From Saccharopolyspora soli (GTDB lineage Bacteria > Actinomycetota > Actinomycetes > Mycobacteriales > Pseudonocardiaceae): a DNA stretch of 64,000 nucleotides. Location: NCBI RefSeq assembly GCF_022678645.1, contig NZ_JALBWV010000018.1, forward strand, positions 79,761-143,760. The letters run 5' to 3'. How positions within the stretch are numbered: position 1 is the stretch's first letter; each line of letters starts with the position of its first letter. The position numbers and the translations under genes are program-made. Shown here piece by piece: positions 15,835 through 23,894 of the stretch. The notes under the pieces are model-generated. The model saw nothing but the letters and a program-made list of their open reading frames with translations, had not been told where the DNA came from and ran no database searches.

Positions 15835-17178
15835 ATGGCCGACCGGTACCAGCAGTTCACCCAGTCCCCGATCGGGCGGGAGGTGGTCAAGCGGCTCGGC
15901 CTGCCCGCGCCGACTCCACTGCGGCGCCACCGGCCTGGTGATCCGGTGGTCGCCGGGCCGGTGCTGGTCGGCAGCGCACCTGACTCCCGACTCGGCGACG
16001 CGATCGCGACGATCACCGAGGACGTCCGCGCGGAGGTGCACCACACGCCCGTGGAAGGCCAGCGCTACGCGGCGCTGATCTTCGACGCGACCGGCATCAG
16101 CACCAGCGCCCAGCTGCGCGAACTGCACGAGTTCTTCGGCCCGACGATCCGGCAGACCGACCGCGGCGGCCGGGTGATCGTGCTCGGCACCCCGCCCGAG
16201 GCGCACCCGGACCCGCGGACCTCCACCGCGCAACGCGCACTCGAAGGTTTCGTCCGCACTGCGGGCAAGGAACTCAAACGCGGCGCGACCGCGCAGCTGG
16301 TCCACGTCGCCGAAGGCGCCGAGAACGCACTGGACTCGACGCTGCGGTTCCTGCTCTCGGCGAAGTCCGCCTACGTCTCGGGCCAGGTGATCCGGATCGG
16401 TCCGGCCGAGGTTGCGGAGGTCGACTGGGAACGCCCGTTGCGCGACAAGATCGCCCTGGTCACCGGTGCGTCGCGGGGCATCGGCGAGGCCATCGCGGAA
16501 ACCCTGGCCCGCGACGGCGCGCACGTGGTGTGCCTGGACGTGCCCGCGCAGGGCGGCGATCTCGCCGAGGTCGCCAACCGGATCGGCGGCACGACCCTGC
16601 AGCTGGACATCACCGCCGACGATGCCGCCGACCGGATCGCCGAGCACTTCGCGCAACGCCACGACGGCCTCGACATCGTCGTGCACAACGCGGGGATCAC
16701 GCGGGACAAGACGATCGGCCGGATGACGCAGCAGCAGTGGGACGCGGTGCTCGCGGTGAACCTGACCGCGCAGGAGCGGATCAACGAACTCCTGCTGGCC
16801 GAGCTGCCCAAGTCGCCGCTGCGGCCCGGCGGGCGGATCGTCGGCGTCGCCTCGATCAGCGGCATCGCGGGCAACGTCGGGCAGGCGAACTACGCGGCGT
16901 CCAAGGCCGGGGTGATCGGGCACGTGCGCTCGACCGCCGGGATCGCCGCGGACCGCGGCGCCACCATCAACGCGGTCGCACCGGGCTTCATCGAAACCCG
17001 GATGACCGCCGCGGTCCCGCTGTTCGTGCGCGAGGCGGGTCGCCGGATGAACAGCATGTCCCAGGGCGGTCAGCCGGTGGACGTCGCGGAGACCATCGCC
17101 TGGTTCGCCAACCCGGCATCGGCCGGGGTGAACGGCAACGTGGTCCGCGTCTGCGGCCAGAGCCTGCTGGGCGCCTGA
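15835..17178 (+). CDS. fabG4: High-molecular-weight FabG-type 3-oxoacyl reductase
   Basis: 447 residues, about 200 longer than an ordinary FabG. The extra N-terminal domain (to about 200) is flavodoxin-like, as in mycobacterial FabG4. The C-terminal SDR domain has the nucleotide loop GASRGIG (211-217), 'HNAGI' and the catalytic Ser342, Tyr353 and Lys357 (SISGIAGN, YAASK). Such enzymes use NAD(H) on 3-oxoacyl/3-hydroxyacyl-CoA. The first residues 'MADRYQQFTQSPIGREVVKRLGLP' match the family. It starts an operon with the MaoC gene, separated by a palindromic repeat. Confidence 0.93.
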   Translation: MADRYQQFTQSPIGREVVKRLGLPAPTPLRRHRPGDPVVAGPVLVGSAPDSRLGDAIATITEDVRAEVHHTPVEGQRYAALIFDATGISTSAQLRELHEFFGPTIRQTDRGGRVIVLGTPPEAHPDPRTSTAQRALEGFVRTAGKELKRGATAQLVHVAEGAENALDSTLRFLLSAKSAYVSGQVIRIGPAEVAEVDWERPLRDKIALVTGASRGIGEAIAETLARDGAHVVCLDVPAQGGDLAEVANRIGGTTLQLDITADDAADRIAEHFAQRHDGLDIVVHNAGITRDKTIGRMTQQQWDAVLAVNLTAQERINELLLAELPKSPLRPGGRIVGVASISGIAGNVGQANYAASKAGVIGHVRSTAGIAADRGATINAVAPGFIETRMTAAVPLFVREAGRRMNSMSQGGQPVDVAETIAWFANPASAGVNGNVVRVCGQSLLGA

Positions 17179-17181
17179 CCA

Positions 17182-17227
17182 GTCGTGAGTGCTCAACCGG
17201 GCTCCGGGCCGGTTACGCACTCACGAC
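17182..17227. repeat. Palindromic intergenic repeat, copy 2
   Basis: The arms GTCGTGAGTGC / GCACTCACGAC surround an inner ACCGG / CCGGT stem and a GGGCTCC loop. The outer arms and loop match the copy at 6101-6150. It sits three bases after the HMwFabG stop and 28 bases before the MaoC start. Confidence 0.75.
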
Positions 17228-17254
17228 CCACCTCCCCACGGAACGGAACCTGCG

Positions 17255-18079
17255 ATGCCGGAACTGAGCACTGCACCGAAGCTTTCCGCGCTGTACGTCA
17301 AGGCGGTCGTGACCGGGCCGGGTCGGCGGGGCTATCGGCTGCCGGACACCGAATACCTGCGGCGCGGCATCACCATCGACCGCGAGCAGCTGGCCGAGTA
17401 CAACCGGGTCTGCGGGTTCGGGCTGCGCGACGAGCTGCCGATCACCTATCCGCACGTGCTGTCCTTCGGCCTGTCGGTGCGGCTGATGTCTGACCCCGGA
17501 TTCCCGTTCCCGCTGGTCGGCTTGGTGCACGTGGCCAACTCGATCTACCAGGAGCGACCGCTGCTGGTGACCGACGAGCTGACCCAGCGGGTTCGGGTGG
17601 CGGACCTGCGCCCGCACTCCAAGGGACGGCAGTTCGACGTCATCACCGAGACCACCGTCGGCGATGCGGTGGTGTGGCGCGAGGTCAGCACCTACCTGCG
17701 GCGCGGCCCGTCATCCGCGGAAGCCGCGCACCGCAGCGATTGGGATGCGGAACCGACGGCGACCTGGCGGGTGCCCGGCGACACCGGACGCCGCTATGCG
17801 GCGGTGTCCGGTGACCGCAACCCCATCCACCTGCATCCGTTGGCGGCCAAGGCGTTCGGGTTCCCCCGAGCCATCGCGCACGGCATGTGGTCGAAGGCGC
17901 GGTGCCTGGCGGCGTTCGCCCAGCGGCTACCGGAGGCGTGCGCTGTGGACGTCGAGTTCCGCAAGCCGCTGCTGTTGCCATCCGCAGTGGACTTCGCGAT
18001 GCGCCGCCAGGACACCGGCTGGACCTTCGCACTGCGTTCCCGGTCCGGCAAACCCCACCTGCTGGGCTCGGTGTGCTGA
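17255..18079 (+). CDS. htdX: MaoC-family (hotdog) acyl dehydratase/hydratase
   Basis: 274 residues from the ATG at 17255. The C-terminal half has the hydratase-2 motif 'YAAVSGDRNPIHLHPLAAKAFGFPRAIAHGMW', with the catalytic Asp/His of MaoC enzymes. The N-terminal half is a second, degenerate hotdog, as in two-domain R-hydratases. It would interconvert enoyl-CoA and 3R-hydroxyacyl-CoA, next to the reductase encoded immediately upstream. The symbol follows the synteny with M. tuberculosis Rv0241c. Confidence 0.88.
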   Translation: MPELSTAPKLSALYVKAVVTGPGRRGYRLPDTEYLRRGITIDREQLAEYNRVCGFGLRDELPITYPHVLSFGLSVRLMSDPGFPFPLVGLVHVANSIYQERPLLVTDELTQRVRVADLRPHSKGRQFDVITETTVGDAVVWREVSTYLRRGPSSAEAAHRSDWDAEPTATWRVPGDTGRRYAAVSGDRNPIHLHPLAAKAFGFPRAIAHGMWSKARCLAAFAQRLPEACAVDVEFRKPLLLPSAVDFAMRRQDTGWTFALRSRSGKPHLLGSVC

Positions 18080-18092
18080 ACCGCCTCGGCGC

Positions 18093-18746
18093 TCAGGAGT
18101 CCGGTGACCAGGAGCGACCTTCGACGAGGTCGCCGAAGCCCATCCAGACCATGTTCATCAGGCGCATCGCCATGCCGTCGGCGGCGTGCTCGGGATGCTG
18201 GAACCACCACTCCACCAACGCCTCGCCCGCACCGACCAGCGCCGCCGCGAACGGCTCGGTCTGCTCCGGGTGCATCGGCTGCGCCGATCCTTCGGTCGCC
18301 CGCGCCAGCAGCACCGCGATCAGGTTCGTCGCCCGCTCCCGCCACTCGACCAGTTCGCTGACGAACGGCTCACCCTGGAGGTTGGCCTGCCGGTGCAGCA
18401 CCGTCCAGCCCGCCCGGTTGTGGTGCACGTACTCGAAGAACACCCGCAGGCCGCGCCACAACTGCTCCGCTGGGCTCAACCCCGCTTCCACGGCCGTGCT
18501 GATCGCCTCGATCAGCCGGGCGGCCTCCCGCCGGATGCATGCGACGAACAGTTCGTCCTTGGCGCCCAGGTAGGCGTAGAGCATCGGTTTGGAAATGCCC
18601 GCGACCTCGGAGATCTCGTCCATCGACGCGGTGTGGAAGCCGTGCGTTGCGAAAACCTCGACTGCGGCGTCCAGGATCTGCCGCTCGCGCACCGCCCGCG
18701 GCAGTCGCCGCGACCGGGGGCGGCCGTTGTCCTGACGATCGACCAT
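18093..18746 (-). CDS. TetR-family regulator, likely of the acyl-CoA block
   Basis: 217 residues. The N-terminal helix-turn-helix reads 'RQILDAAVEVFATHGFHTASMDEISEVAGISKPMLYAYLGAKDELFVACI'; the rest is a helical ligand domain. It sits between the MaoC and SCP2 genes and is divergent from the latter. Its own promoter region holds two tandem copies of the 16-bp palindrome that also occurs between the thiolase and HMwFabG genes. The inferred regulon is therefore the whole block, with an acyl-CoA or related ligand. Confidence 0.9.
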   Translation of the reverse strand: MVDRQDNGRPRSRRLPRAVRERQILDAAVEVFATHGFHTASMDEISEVAGISKPMLYAYLGAKDELFVACIRREAARLIEAISTAVEAGLSPAEQLWRGLRVFFEYVHHNRAGWTVLHRQANLQGEPFVSELVEWRERATNLIAVLLARATEGSAQPMHPEQTEPFAAALVGAGEALVEWWFQHPEHAADGMAMRLMNMVWMGFGDLVEGRSWSPDS

Positions 18747-18817
18747 TTCACCTCTTACGCTGGTCTTTTCGCGCCAGGCTAGATCAGATCGGCCCGGTTC
18801 CGCCGCTTGCTTTCGAA

Positions 18818-18849
18818 CCTACTCGAACGTAGTCTTACTCGTGAGTAGG
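18818..18849. promoter_or_regulatory. Two abutting TetR-type operators before the SCP2 gene
   Basis: Site 2, CTTACTCGTGAGTAGG (18834-18849), matches the palindrome core at 15776-15791 at 12 of 16 positions, all differences being transitions. Site 1, CCTACTCGAACGTAGT (18818-18833), abuts it and is weaker. Both lie between the TetR and SCP2 starts, where they could repress both genes. Confidence 0.65.
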
Positions 18850-18866
18850 TAATGGAGGTCGCGCTG

Positions 18867-19421
18867 ATGCCCCAACCCGAGTCGGACCCGATCACCGCCC
18901 TCGGCGATGTGGACCCCCGGAAGGTCGGCGAGCAGGAGTTCGTCGCGTTGCTGGAAGCCGCCTCCGAGATCGCCGACAGCGGTGCGGCGGTGGATCTCGG
19001 CGCGCTTGCCCCCGAACAGTTCGCGCGGCTGATCTCGCGTGCCTCCGACGCCCAGATCGAGGCCGTGATGCAGCGTCCTGAACTGCGGGAACGGATCCTC
19101 GACGAGGTCTTCCGGCGGATGGGTGAGCATTACAAGTCGGAAAAGGCCAGCGCGATCGAGGCCGTGGTCCGCTGGCGGATCGGCACCGATGACGACCTGC
19201 TGCGCTACGAATGCGTGCTCGCCGACGGCAACTGCACGGTCAGCAAGGACCCGCAGCGCGAACCGAGGGTGACGATCACCTTGCCGCCCGCCGAATTCCT
19301 CAAGCTGACCTCCGGCAACGCCTCGGCACCGATGCTGTTCATGAAGGGCAAGCTCAAGGTCGCCGGTGACCTCGGGTTCGCCGCCGGGCTCACCAAGCTG
19401 TTCCAGATCCCCAAGGCATGA
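18867..19421 (+). CDS. SCP2 sterol-binding-domain protein
   Basis: 184 residues from the ATG at 18867, which has GGAGG eight bases upstream. The N-terminal ~85 residues are helical and acidic. The C-terminal part is an SCP2-like lipid-binding fold ('AVVRWRIGTDDDLLRYECVLADGNCTV...VTITLPPAEFLKLTSGNASAPMLFMKGKLKVAGDLGFA'). Members bind fatty acyl-CoA or sterols in a hydrophobic tunnel. It is first in a two-gene operon with the acyl-CoA dehydrogenase and under the tandem palindromes. Confidence 0.87.
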   Translation: MPQPESDPITALGDVDPRKVGEQEFVALLEAASEIADSGAAVDLGALAPEQFARLISRASDAQIEAVMQRPELRERILDEVFRRMGEHYKSEKASAIEAVVRWRIGTDDDLLRYECVLADGNCTVSKDPQREPRVTITLPPAEFLKLTSGNASAPMLFMKGKLKVAGDLGFAAGLTKLFQIPKA

Positions 19422-19494
19422 AGGGCTGTTGCGGACTCGATTCGCACGGGTGCGCGGCTGCGCGGTTTCGACGACGAGGACTGACAGGACGACG

Positions 19495-20703
19495 ATGACT
19501 TTCTCCCTGGAACTGAGCGAGGAGCAGCGGGAGCTGCGCGACTGGGTGCACGGCTTCGCCGCGCAAACCATCCGACCGGCCGCGCAGGAGTGGGACGAGC
19601 GCGAGGAGACCCCCTGGCCGATCATCCAGGAGGCGGCCAAGATCGGGCTCTACGGCTTCGAAACCCTGGCCACGTTCTGGGCCGACGACACCGGCCTGTC
19701 GCTGCCGATCGCCAACGAAGAGCTGTTCTGGGGAGACGGCGGCATCGGCATGGCGATCTTCGGCACCACCCTGGCGGTCGCCGGGATCTTCGCCGCGGGC
19801 ACGCCCGACCAGCTGGCCGAGTGGGTGCCGCAGTGCTACGGCGACGCGAGCGACCCGAAGGTCGCGGCGTTCTGCTCGTCAGAACCCGGCGCCGGTTCCG
19901 ACGTCTCGGCGATGCGCACCCGCGCGGTCTACGACGAGGCCACCGACGAATGGGTGCTCAACGGCCAGAAGGCGTGGGCGACCAACGGCGGCATCGCGAA
20001 CGTGCACGTCGTGCAAGCCGTGGTCAACCCCGAACTCGGCGCGCGCGGCCAGGCCGCGTTCGTGGTGCCACCGGGCACCAAGGGCCTGGCGGCGCCGAGC
20101 AAGATCCACAAGCACGGGTTGCGCGCCTCGCACACGGCCGACGTGTTCCTGGACGACGTGCGGGTGCCCGGCCGCTGCTTGCTGGGCGGCAAGGAGAAGC
20201 TGGACGAACGTCTGGCCCGCGCCAGCGAGGGTGGCAAGGCCAGCTCGCAGGCGGCGATGCGGACCTTCGAGCTGTCCCGCCCGACCGTCGGCGCGCAAGC
20301 CATCGGCATCGCCCGAGCGGCCTACGAGACCGCGCTGGAGTACGCGCAGCAGCGGGAAACCTTCGGGCGGCCGATCATCGAGAACCAGTCGATCGCGTTC
20401 ACCCTGGCGGACATGCGGATGGAGATCGACGCGGCCCGACTGCTGGTGTGGCGAGCGGCGTGGCTGGGCCGCAACGGCGGGTTCACGGCGGGCGAAGGCT
20501 CGATGTCCAAGCTGAAGGCGGGCAGGGTCGCGACCTGGGCAACGGAAAGAGCGATCCAAATCCTCGGCGGCAACGGCTACACCAGGGAATACCCGGTGGA
20601 AAGAATGCACCGAGACGCCAAGATCTACGACATCTTCGAAGGCACCGAGCAGATCCAGCAGCTCGTGGTGGCCAGGGCCATCTCCGGCCGTCACATCGCC
20701 TGA
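19495..20703 (+). CDS. Acyl-CoA dehydrogenase
   Basis: 402 residues with the three-domain FAD enzyme layout: an N-terminal helical domain, the FAD/substrate segment 'AAFCSSEPGAGSDVSAMRTRA' and 'WVLNGQKAWATNGG', and a C-terminal helical domain ending in 'ILGGNGYTREYPVERMHRDAKIYDIFEGTEQIQ', with the catalytic-base Glu in the YDIFEGT segment. It oxidises an acyl-CoA to the 2-enoyl-CoA; chain length is not predictable. It follows the SCP2 gene by 73 bp and is closed by a terminator. Confidence 0.95.
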   Translation: MTFSLELSEEQRELRDWVHGFAAQTIRPAAQEWDEREETPWPIIQEAAKIGLYGFETLATFWADDTGLSLPIANEELFWGDGGIGMAIFGTTLAVAGIFAAGTPDQLAEWVPQCYGDASDPKVAAFCSSEPGAGSDVSAMRTRAVYDEATDEWVLNGQKAWATNGGIANVHVVQAVVNPELGARGQAAFVVPPGTKGLAAPSKIHKHGLRASHTADVFLDDVRVPGRCLLGGKEKLDERLARASEGGKASSQAAMRTFELSRPTVGAQAIGIARAAYETALEYAQQRETFGRPIIENQSIAFTLADMRMEIDAARLLVWRAAWLGRNGGFTAGEGSMSKLKAGRVATWATERAIQILGGNGYTREYPVERMHRDAKIYDIFEGTEQIQQLVVARAISGRHIA

Positions 20704-20743
20704 GCGCTTTCGTTCGAGGCTGAGCCAGCCATCTCGTGGATGA

Positions 20744-20767
20744 GGGCAGCCCCGGCTGGGGCTGCCC
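20744..20767 (+). terminator. Rho-independent-type terminator of the SCP2-dehydrogenase operon
   Basis: A 10-bp stem GGGCAGCCCC / GGGGCTGCCC with loop GGCT, followed by CCTTGG, 40 bases after the dehydrogenase stop. Confidence 0.8.
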
Positions 20768-20874
20768 CCTTGGTCCTGGGAGTTCGGGTCAGCGGTCGAT
20801 GACCGCCCCTCCCTCGCACCGTGGGGCAGGTTGTCGCGGGCCGAGGGAGGAGGTGCGGCCCGCGACAACGTGGA

Positions 20875-21096
20875 TCAACTCCAGTGGGTCACCTCAAGGT
20901 CGTCGAACACGCCACCCCAGCACGTGTGGGTGCCCCATCCGGACACGACGACGTCGCCGCCACCCCACCAGCATTCCTTGACGCTGATTTCGTCATCCCA
21001 TGGATCCGCGAGCGCGGGGGTAGCCGTGGCCAACAGCATTCCGAGACCGAAGCCGGTGGCGATGACGGCCTTCTTGACGCGGTTTCCCATGATCAT
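20875..21096 (-). CDS. Small secreted Trp/Cys-containing protein
   Basis: 73 residues. A clear signal peptide (MIMGNRVKKAVIATGFGLGM..., cut after ALA-D) leaves a mature chain of about 42 residues rich in Trp, Gly and Asp with two cysteines ('VKECWWGGGDVVVSGWG', 'THTCWGGVFDD'). One disulfide is likely. AAGGGAG precedes the ATG at 21096, and the ATG at 21090 is equally possible. I do not recognise a family. It resembles small exported peptides of unknown function common in actinomycetes. Confidence 0.7.
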   Translation of the reverse strand: MIMGNRVKKAVIATGFGLGMLLATATPALADPWDDEISVKECWWGGGDVVVSGWGTHTCWGGVFDDLEVTHWS

Positions 21097-21723
21097 GTCT
21101 CCCTTCAGGGGCCAGAGCGTCGTGCCCCGGCGAGCCTGATGGTTCGACAGCCGACCGCGGCACGCCGCCCGGATAGTCCGAACAGGCGGGTTAACCGGTG
21201 TCGCCGCTCGATCGCGAGCAGTGGTCGGCGCGCGGCGAACACGACCGGCCAGAGGGGATTGGGCCCGCCCTGCGTGTGGTATCGAGCCGTCGACGCGGGT
21301 GGCGATGTCGGCGCCCGGTTAGGTCCGCACAACCACCGGGCGAAGCCGCGATTCACCTCCACCGGTGGCGGGAGCGCTGGTCGCGACGACACGCCGGGCA
21401 CGAGCCCAGTGGCGTTCGCCACGGTGCGGAATTGCACAAAGGGTGCCTGAGTTGTACCGGAAAGGTGCACGATTTCGTGGGTCCTTGCCCGGGAAACATT
21501 GGGCAGGTGCACCTTCGGCGTTCGTCTGAACGGATGAATGTCGGCGTCGCCGGATCATCATCGGCGTCGGCGTGCGTCACATCGACGCGGCGCAGGCACG
21601 AGTGGCGCCTGTACCGCGCCGAGCGAGCTCCGCGGGGAGGGCTCGGCATCGGGGTGCGGCCAGCGACACCGTCGCGGGCGGCGGCCCGGCCACAGCTTCG
21701 AGAGTGAACGGGAGGGCGAAGCG
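21097..21723. other. Long intergenic region with a bipartite hairpin
   Basis: There are 627 bp between the secreted small protein and the acidic small protein. Open frames on both strands lack ribosome sites or family features. A structured element at 21462-21515 has outer arms AAGGTGCAC / GTGCACCTT and an inner TGCCC / GGGCA hairpin. It ends 209 bases before the next start and may be a regulatory RNA or terminator. Confidence 0.45.
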
Positions 21724-21957
21724 GTGAACAAGACCACCCCTGACCTGGAGACACCGATCTTCCGGGAACTGCACGACGAACTCGGCGATCTGCCCGAGAT
21801 CGACATCCACGACTTCGACCAGCACGCGTTCGACTTCCTTCGCGAGTACGACGAGCAGAAGTCCGCGAAAGACGAGGCCGCGGAGCCTGCCGAGCCGGTG
21901 GCGGCATCGGCGGGCACCGGGTCCCGGCGGGGCGGTCGGCGGCGCAAGGGGGACTGA
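21724..21957 (+). CDS. Small acidic protein of unknown function
   Basis: 77 residues from a GTG at 21724 with GGAGGG seven bases upstream. The first ~50 residues are acidic with many Asp, Glu and Phe ('TPIFRELHDELGDLPEIDI', 'HDFDQHAFDFLREYDEQ'); an Ala/Glu linker leads to a strongly basic tail (SRRGGRRRKGD). No signal peptide or transmembrane segment is present. I recognise no family. The acidic helical front plus basic tail could suit protein or nucleic-acid binding, but that is only inference. Confidence 0.65.
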   Translation: MNKTTPDLETPIFRELHDELGDLPEIDIHDFDQHAFDFLREYDEQKSAKDEAAEPAEPVAASAGTGSRRGGRRRKGD

Positions 21958-21999
21958 TTCCACCGGGCGCTGTCGGTGACTGGTGTCACCATCATGCGC

Positions 22000-22470
22000 A
22001 TGACCACGTGGCAGGAATTCGCTGCTGAGGCTCCGGAATTGGCGAGGACCGTCCAGGCGCGGCTGGAGGCGGCCAAACACCATGTGTTGGCCACGTTGCG
22101 CCTGGACGGCTCGCCCCGGGTCAGCGGTACCGAGGTCGCCTGGCGCGGCCCGGACCTCACGCTCGGCTCCATGCCGGGCGCCAGGAAAGCACTGGACCTC
22201 CGCCGGGACGGCCGGTTCGCACTGCACGCCAACCCCGGCGACGGCTCGATGACCACCCCGGACGTGAAGCTCGCGGGCCGGGCGGTCGAGGTCACCGGCG
22301 ACGAGCACCGCGCCTGGGTCGAAGAGGCCGAACCACCGAGCAACGACTCGCACCTCTTCCGCCTGGACCTGACCGAAGTGACGACCACCGGTCTCTCCGA
22401 CGACCAGACCCATCTGGTCATCCACCTCTGGACACCGACCAGGGGCGTCCAGACGTTCAACCGCGCCTGA
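22000..22470 (+). CDS. Pyridoxamine 5'-phosphate oxidase-like (split-barrel) protein
   Basis: 156 residues from the ATG at 22000 (ATG 21994 and GTG 21976 are alternatives; none has a good ribosome site). 'LEAAKHHVLATLRLDGSPRVSGTEVAW' and 'LGSMPGARKALDLRRDGRFALHAN' follow the PNPOx/FMN-binding split-barrel pattern. The family includes F420- and FMN-dependent oxidoreductases and heme-binding proteins, so the cofactor is uncertain. Confidence 0.82.
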   Translation: MTTWQEFAAEAPELARTVQARLEAAKHHVLATLRLDGSPRVSGTEVAWRGPDLTLGSMPGARKALDLRRDGRFALHANPGDGSMTTPDVKLAGRAVEVTGDEHRAWVEEAEPPSNDSHLFRLDLTEVTTTGLSDDQTHLVIHLWTPTRGVQTFNRA

Positions 22471-22474
22471 CGGT

Positions 22475-22518
22475 GCAGGGCACCTCCGGCCGACTCGCTC
22501 GGTCCAAAGGTGCCCTGC
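22475..22518. terminator. Hairpin between convergent PNPOx-like and E2 genes
   Basis: A perfect 11-bp stem GCAGGGCACCT / AGGTGCCCTGC with a 22-base loop starts five bases after the PNPOx-like stop. Confidence 0.7.
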
Positions 22519-22571
22519 CAACATCACCCCCGCATGACCGGGGGTTTAACAGGCTGTTCGGCTAGTTCCGG

Positions 22572-23882
22572 TCAGTACGTGATCGCGATGCCGGGGTCCG
22601 CCAGCAGGGCTCCGACGTCGGCGAGGAACTTCGAGCCCTGTTGGCCGTCGACCACCCGGTGGTCGAAGCTCAGCGCCAGCTGGCAGACCTTGCGCGGCAC
22701 CACCTGGCCGTCCACCACCCACGGCATGTCGCGGATCGCGCCGAGCGCGAGGATCGCCGACTCACCGGGGTTGAGGATCGGTGTGCCGGTGTCCACGCCG
22801 AACACGCCCACGTTGGTGATCGTGATCGTGCCGCCCGCCATCTCCGCCGGGGTCGTCTTGCCCTCCCGCGCGGTGTTGGCGAGTCGTTCCAGGGCCTCCG
22901 CCAGTTCCTTCAGGGACATCTGGTCGGCGTCGTGGACCTTGGGCACCACCAGGCCGCGCGGTGTGGCCGCCGCGATGCCCAGGTGCACGTAGTCCTTGTA
23001 GACGATCTCGCCAGCGGGCTCGTCCCAGGTGGCGTTCACATCCGGGGTCCGGCGGACCGCGAGGCACACGGCCTTCGCCGCGAACGCCAACGGCGTGATC
23101 TTGACGTCCCGGAACTCCGGGTGCGACTTCAGGCGTTCCCGCAGCTCCATCATCGGCGTGACGTCGATGGTGAGGAACTCGGTGACGTGCGGGGCGGTGA
23201 ACGCGCTGTCCACCATCGCCTGCGCGGTCGCCTTGCGGACGCCCTTGATCGGCACCCGGCGCTCCCGCCCGACCGGTGCTTCGGCCGCGGGCAGGCCGAC
23301 GACCGCGCCACCGGCGGCGGACGTCACGTCCTCGCGGGTGATCACGCCACCGGACCCGGAACCGGCCAGCGCGTGCAGATCCACGCCGAGGTCCTTGGCG
23401 AGCTTGCGCACCGGTGGCTTCGCCAGCGGCACGTAACCGCCCTGCTGTTGCGCGACCTGCGGTGCGGCGACCGGCTCGGGCGGCGCCGTGACCTGCACGG
23501 ACGGCGCGGCCTGGCCTTTGCGCGGGCGGCGCCTCGCGCTGGTCGTGCGCGGGCCGTAGCCCACCAGCGTGGCGATCCGGCCGTTGGCCTCCTCGCCGAT
23601 CTTGCCGGACCCCTCGGCGGCTGGCTCCGCAGCCGCTCCGCCTTCGAGGTCGATCGTGATGATCGGTGAGCCGACCTCGATGGTCTGCCCCGGTTCGACG
23701 AGCAGTTCGCGAACCGTGCCAGCCCACGGGCAGGGCAGCTCCACCGCCGCCTTCGCGGTCTCGATCTCGACGATCACCTGGTTGACGGTGACGGTGTCAC
23801 CGGGCTGGACGCGCCAGCCTAGGATCTCCGCTTCGGTCAGCCCCTCGCCGACGTCCGGCAGCGGGAATTGCTTGAGCGTCAT
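22572..23882 (-). CDS. Branched-chain 2-oxoacid dehydrogenase E2 (dihydrolipoyl acyltransferase)
   Basis: 436 residues. A lipoyl domain covers 1-80 with the lipoylated Lys44 in 'EIETAKAAVELP'. A Pro/Ala linker leads to the E1/E3-binding domain at about 153-186 ('PPVRKLAKDLGVDLHALAGS'), and the catalytic domain ends with 'FDHRVVDGQQG' (catalytic His408). It transfers acyl groups from E1 to CoA in a multi-subunit complex. It is third in an operon behind E1-alpha and E1-beta; the paired E1 subunits favour the branched-chain type over the single-chain actinobacterial pyruvate E1. Confidence 0.93.
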   Translation of the reverse strand: MTLKQFPLPDVGEGLTEAEILGWRVQPGDTVTVNQVIVEIETAKAAVELPCPWAGTVRELLVEPGQTIEVGSPIITIDLEGGAAAEPAAEGSGKIGEEANGRIATLVGYGPRTTSARRRPRKGQAAPSVQVTAPPEPVAAPQVAQQQGGYVPLAKPPVRKLAKDLGVDLHALAGSGSGGVITREDVTSAAGGAVVGLPAAEAPVGRERRVPIKGVRKATAQAMVDSAFTAPHVTEFLTIDVTPMMELRERLKSHPEFRDVKITPLAFAAKAVCLAVRRTPDVNATWDEPAGEIVYKDYVHLGIAAATPRGLVVPKVHDADQMSLKELAEALERLANTAREGKTTPAEMAGGTITITNVGVFGVDTGTPILNPGESAILALGAIRDMPWVVDGQVVPRKVCQLALSFDHRVVDGQQGSKFLADVGALLADPGIAITY

Positions 23883-23894
23883 CGAACGACTCCC

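Noticed and set aside
21198..21707. Plus-strand open frame of 169 codons in the 21-kb gap
   Set aside because: Arg-rich with no domain, poor third-position GC bias and interrupted by the bipartite hairpin; no ribosome site.
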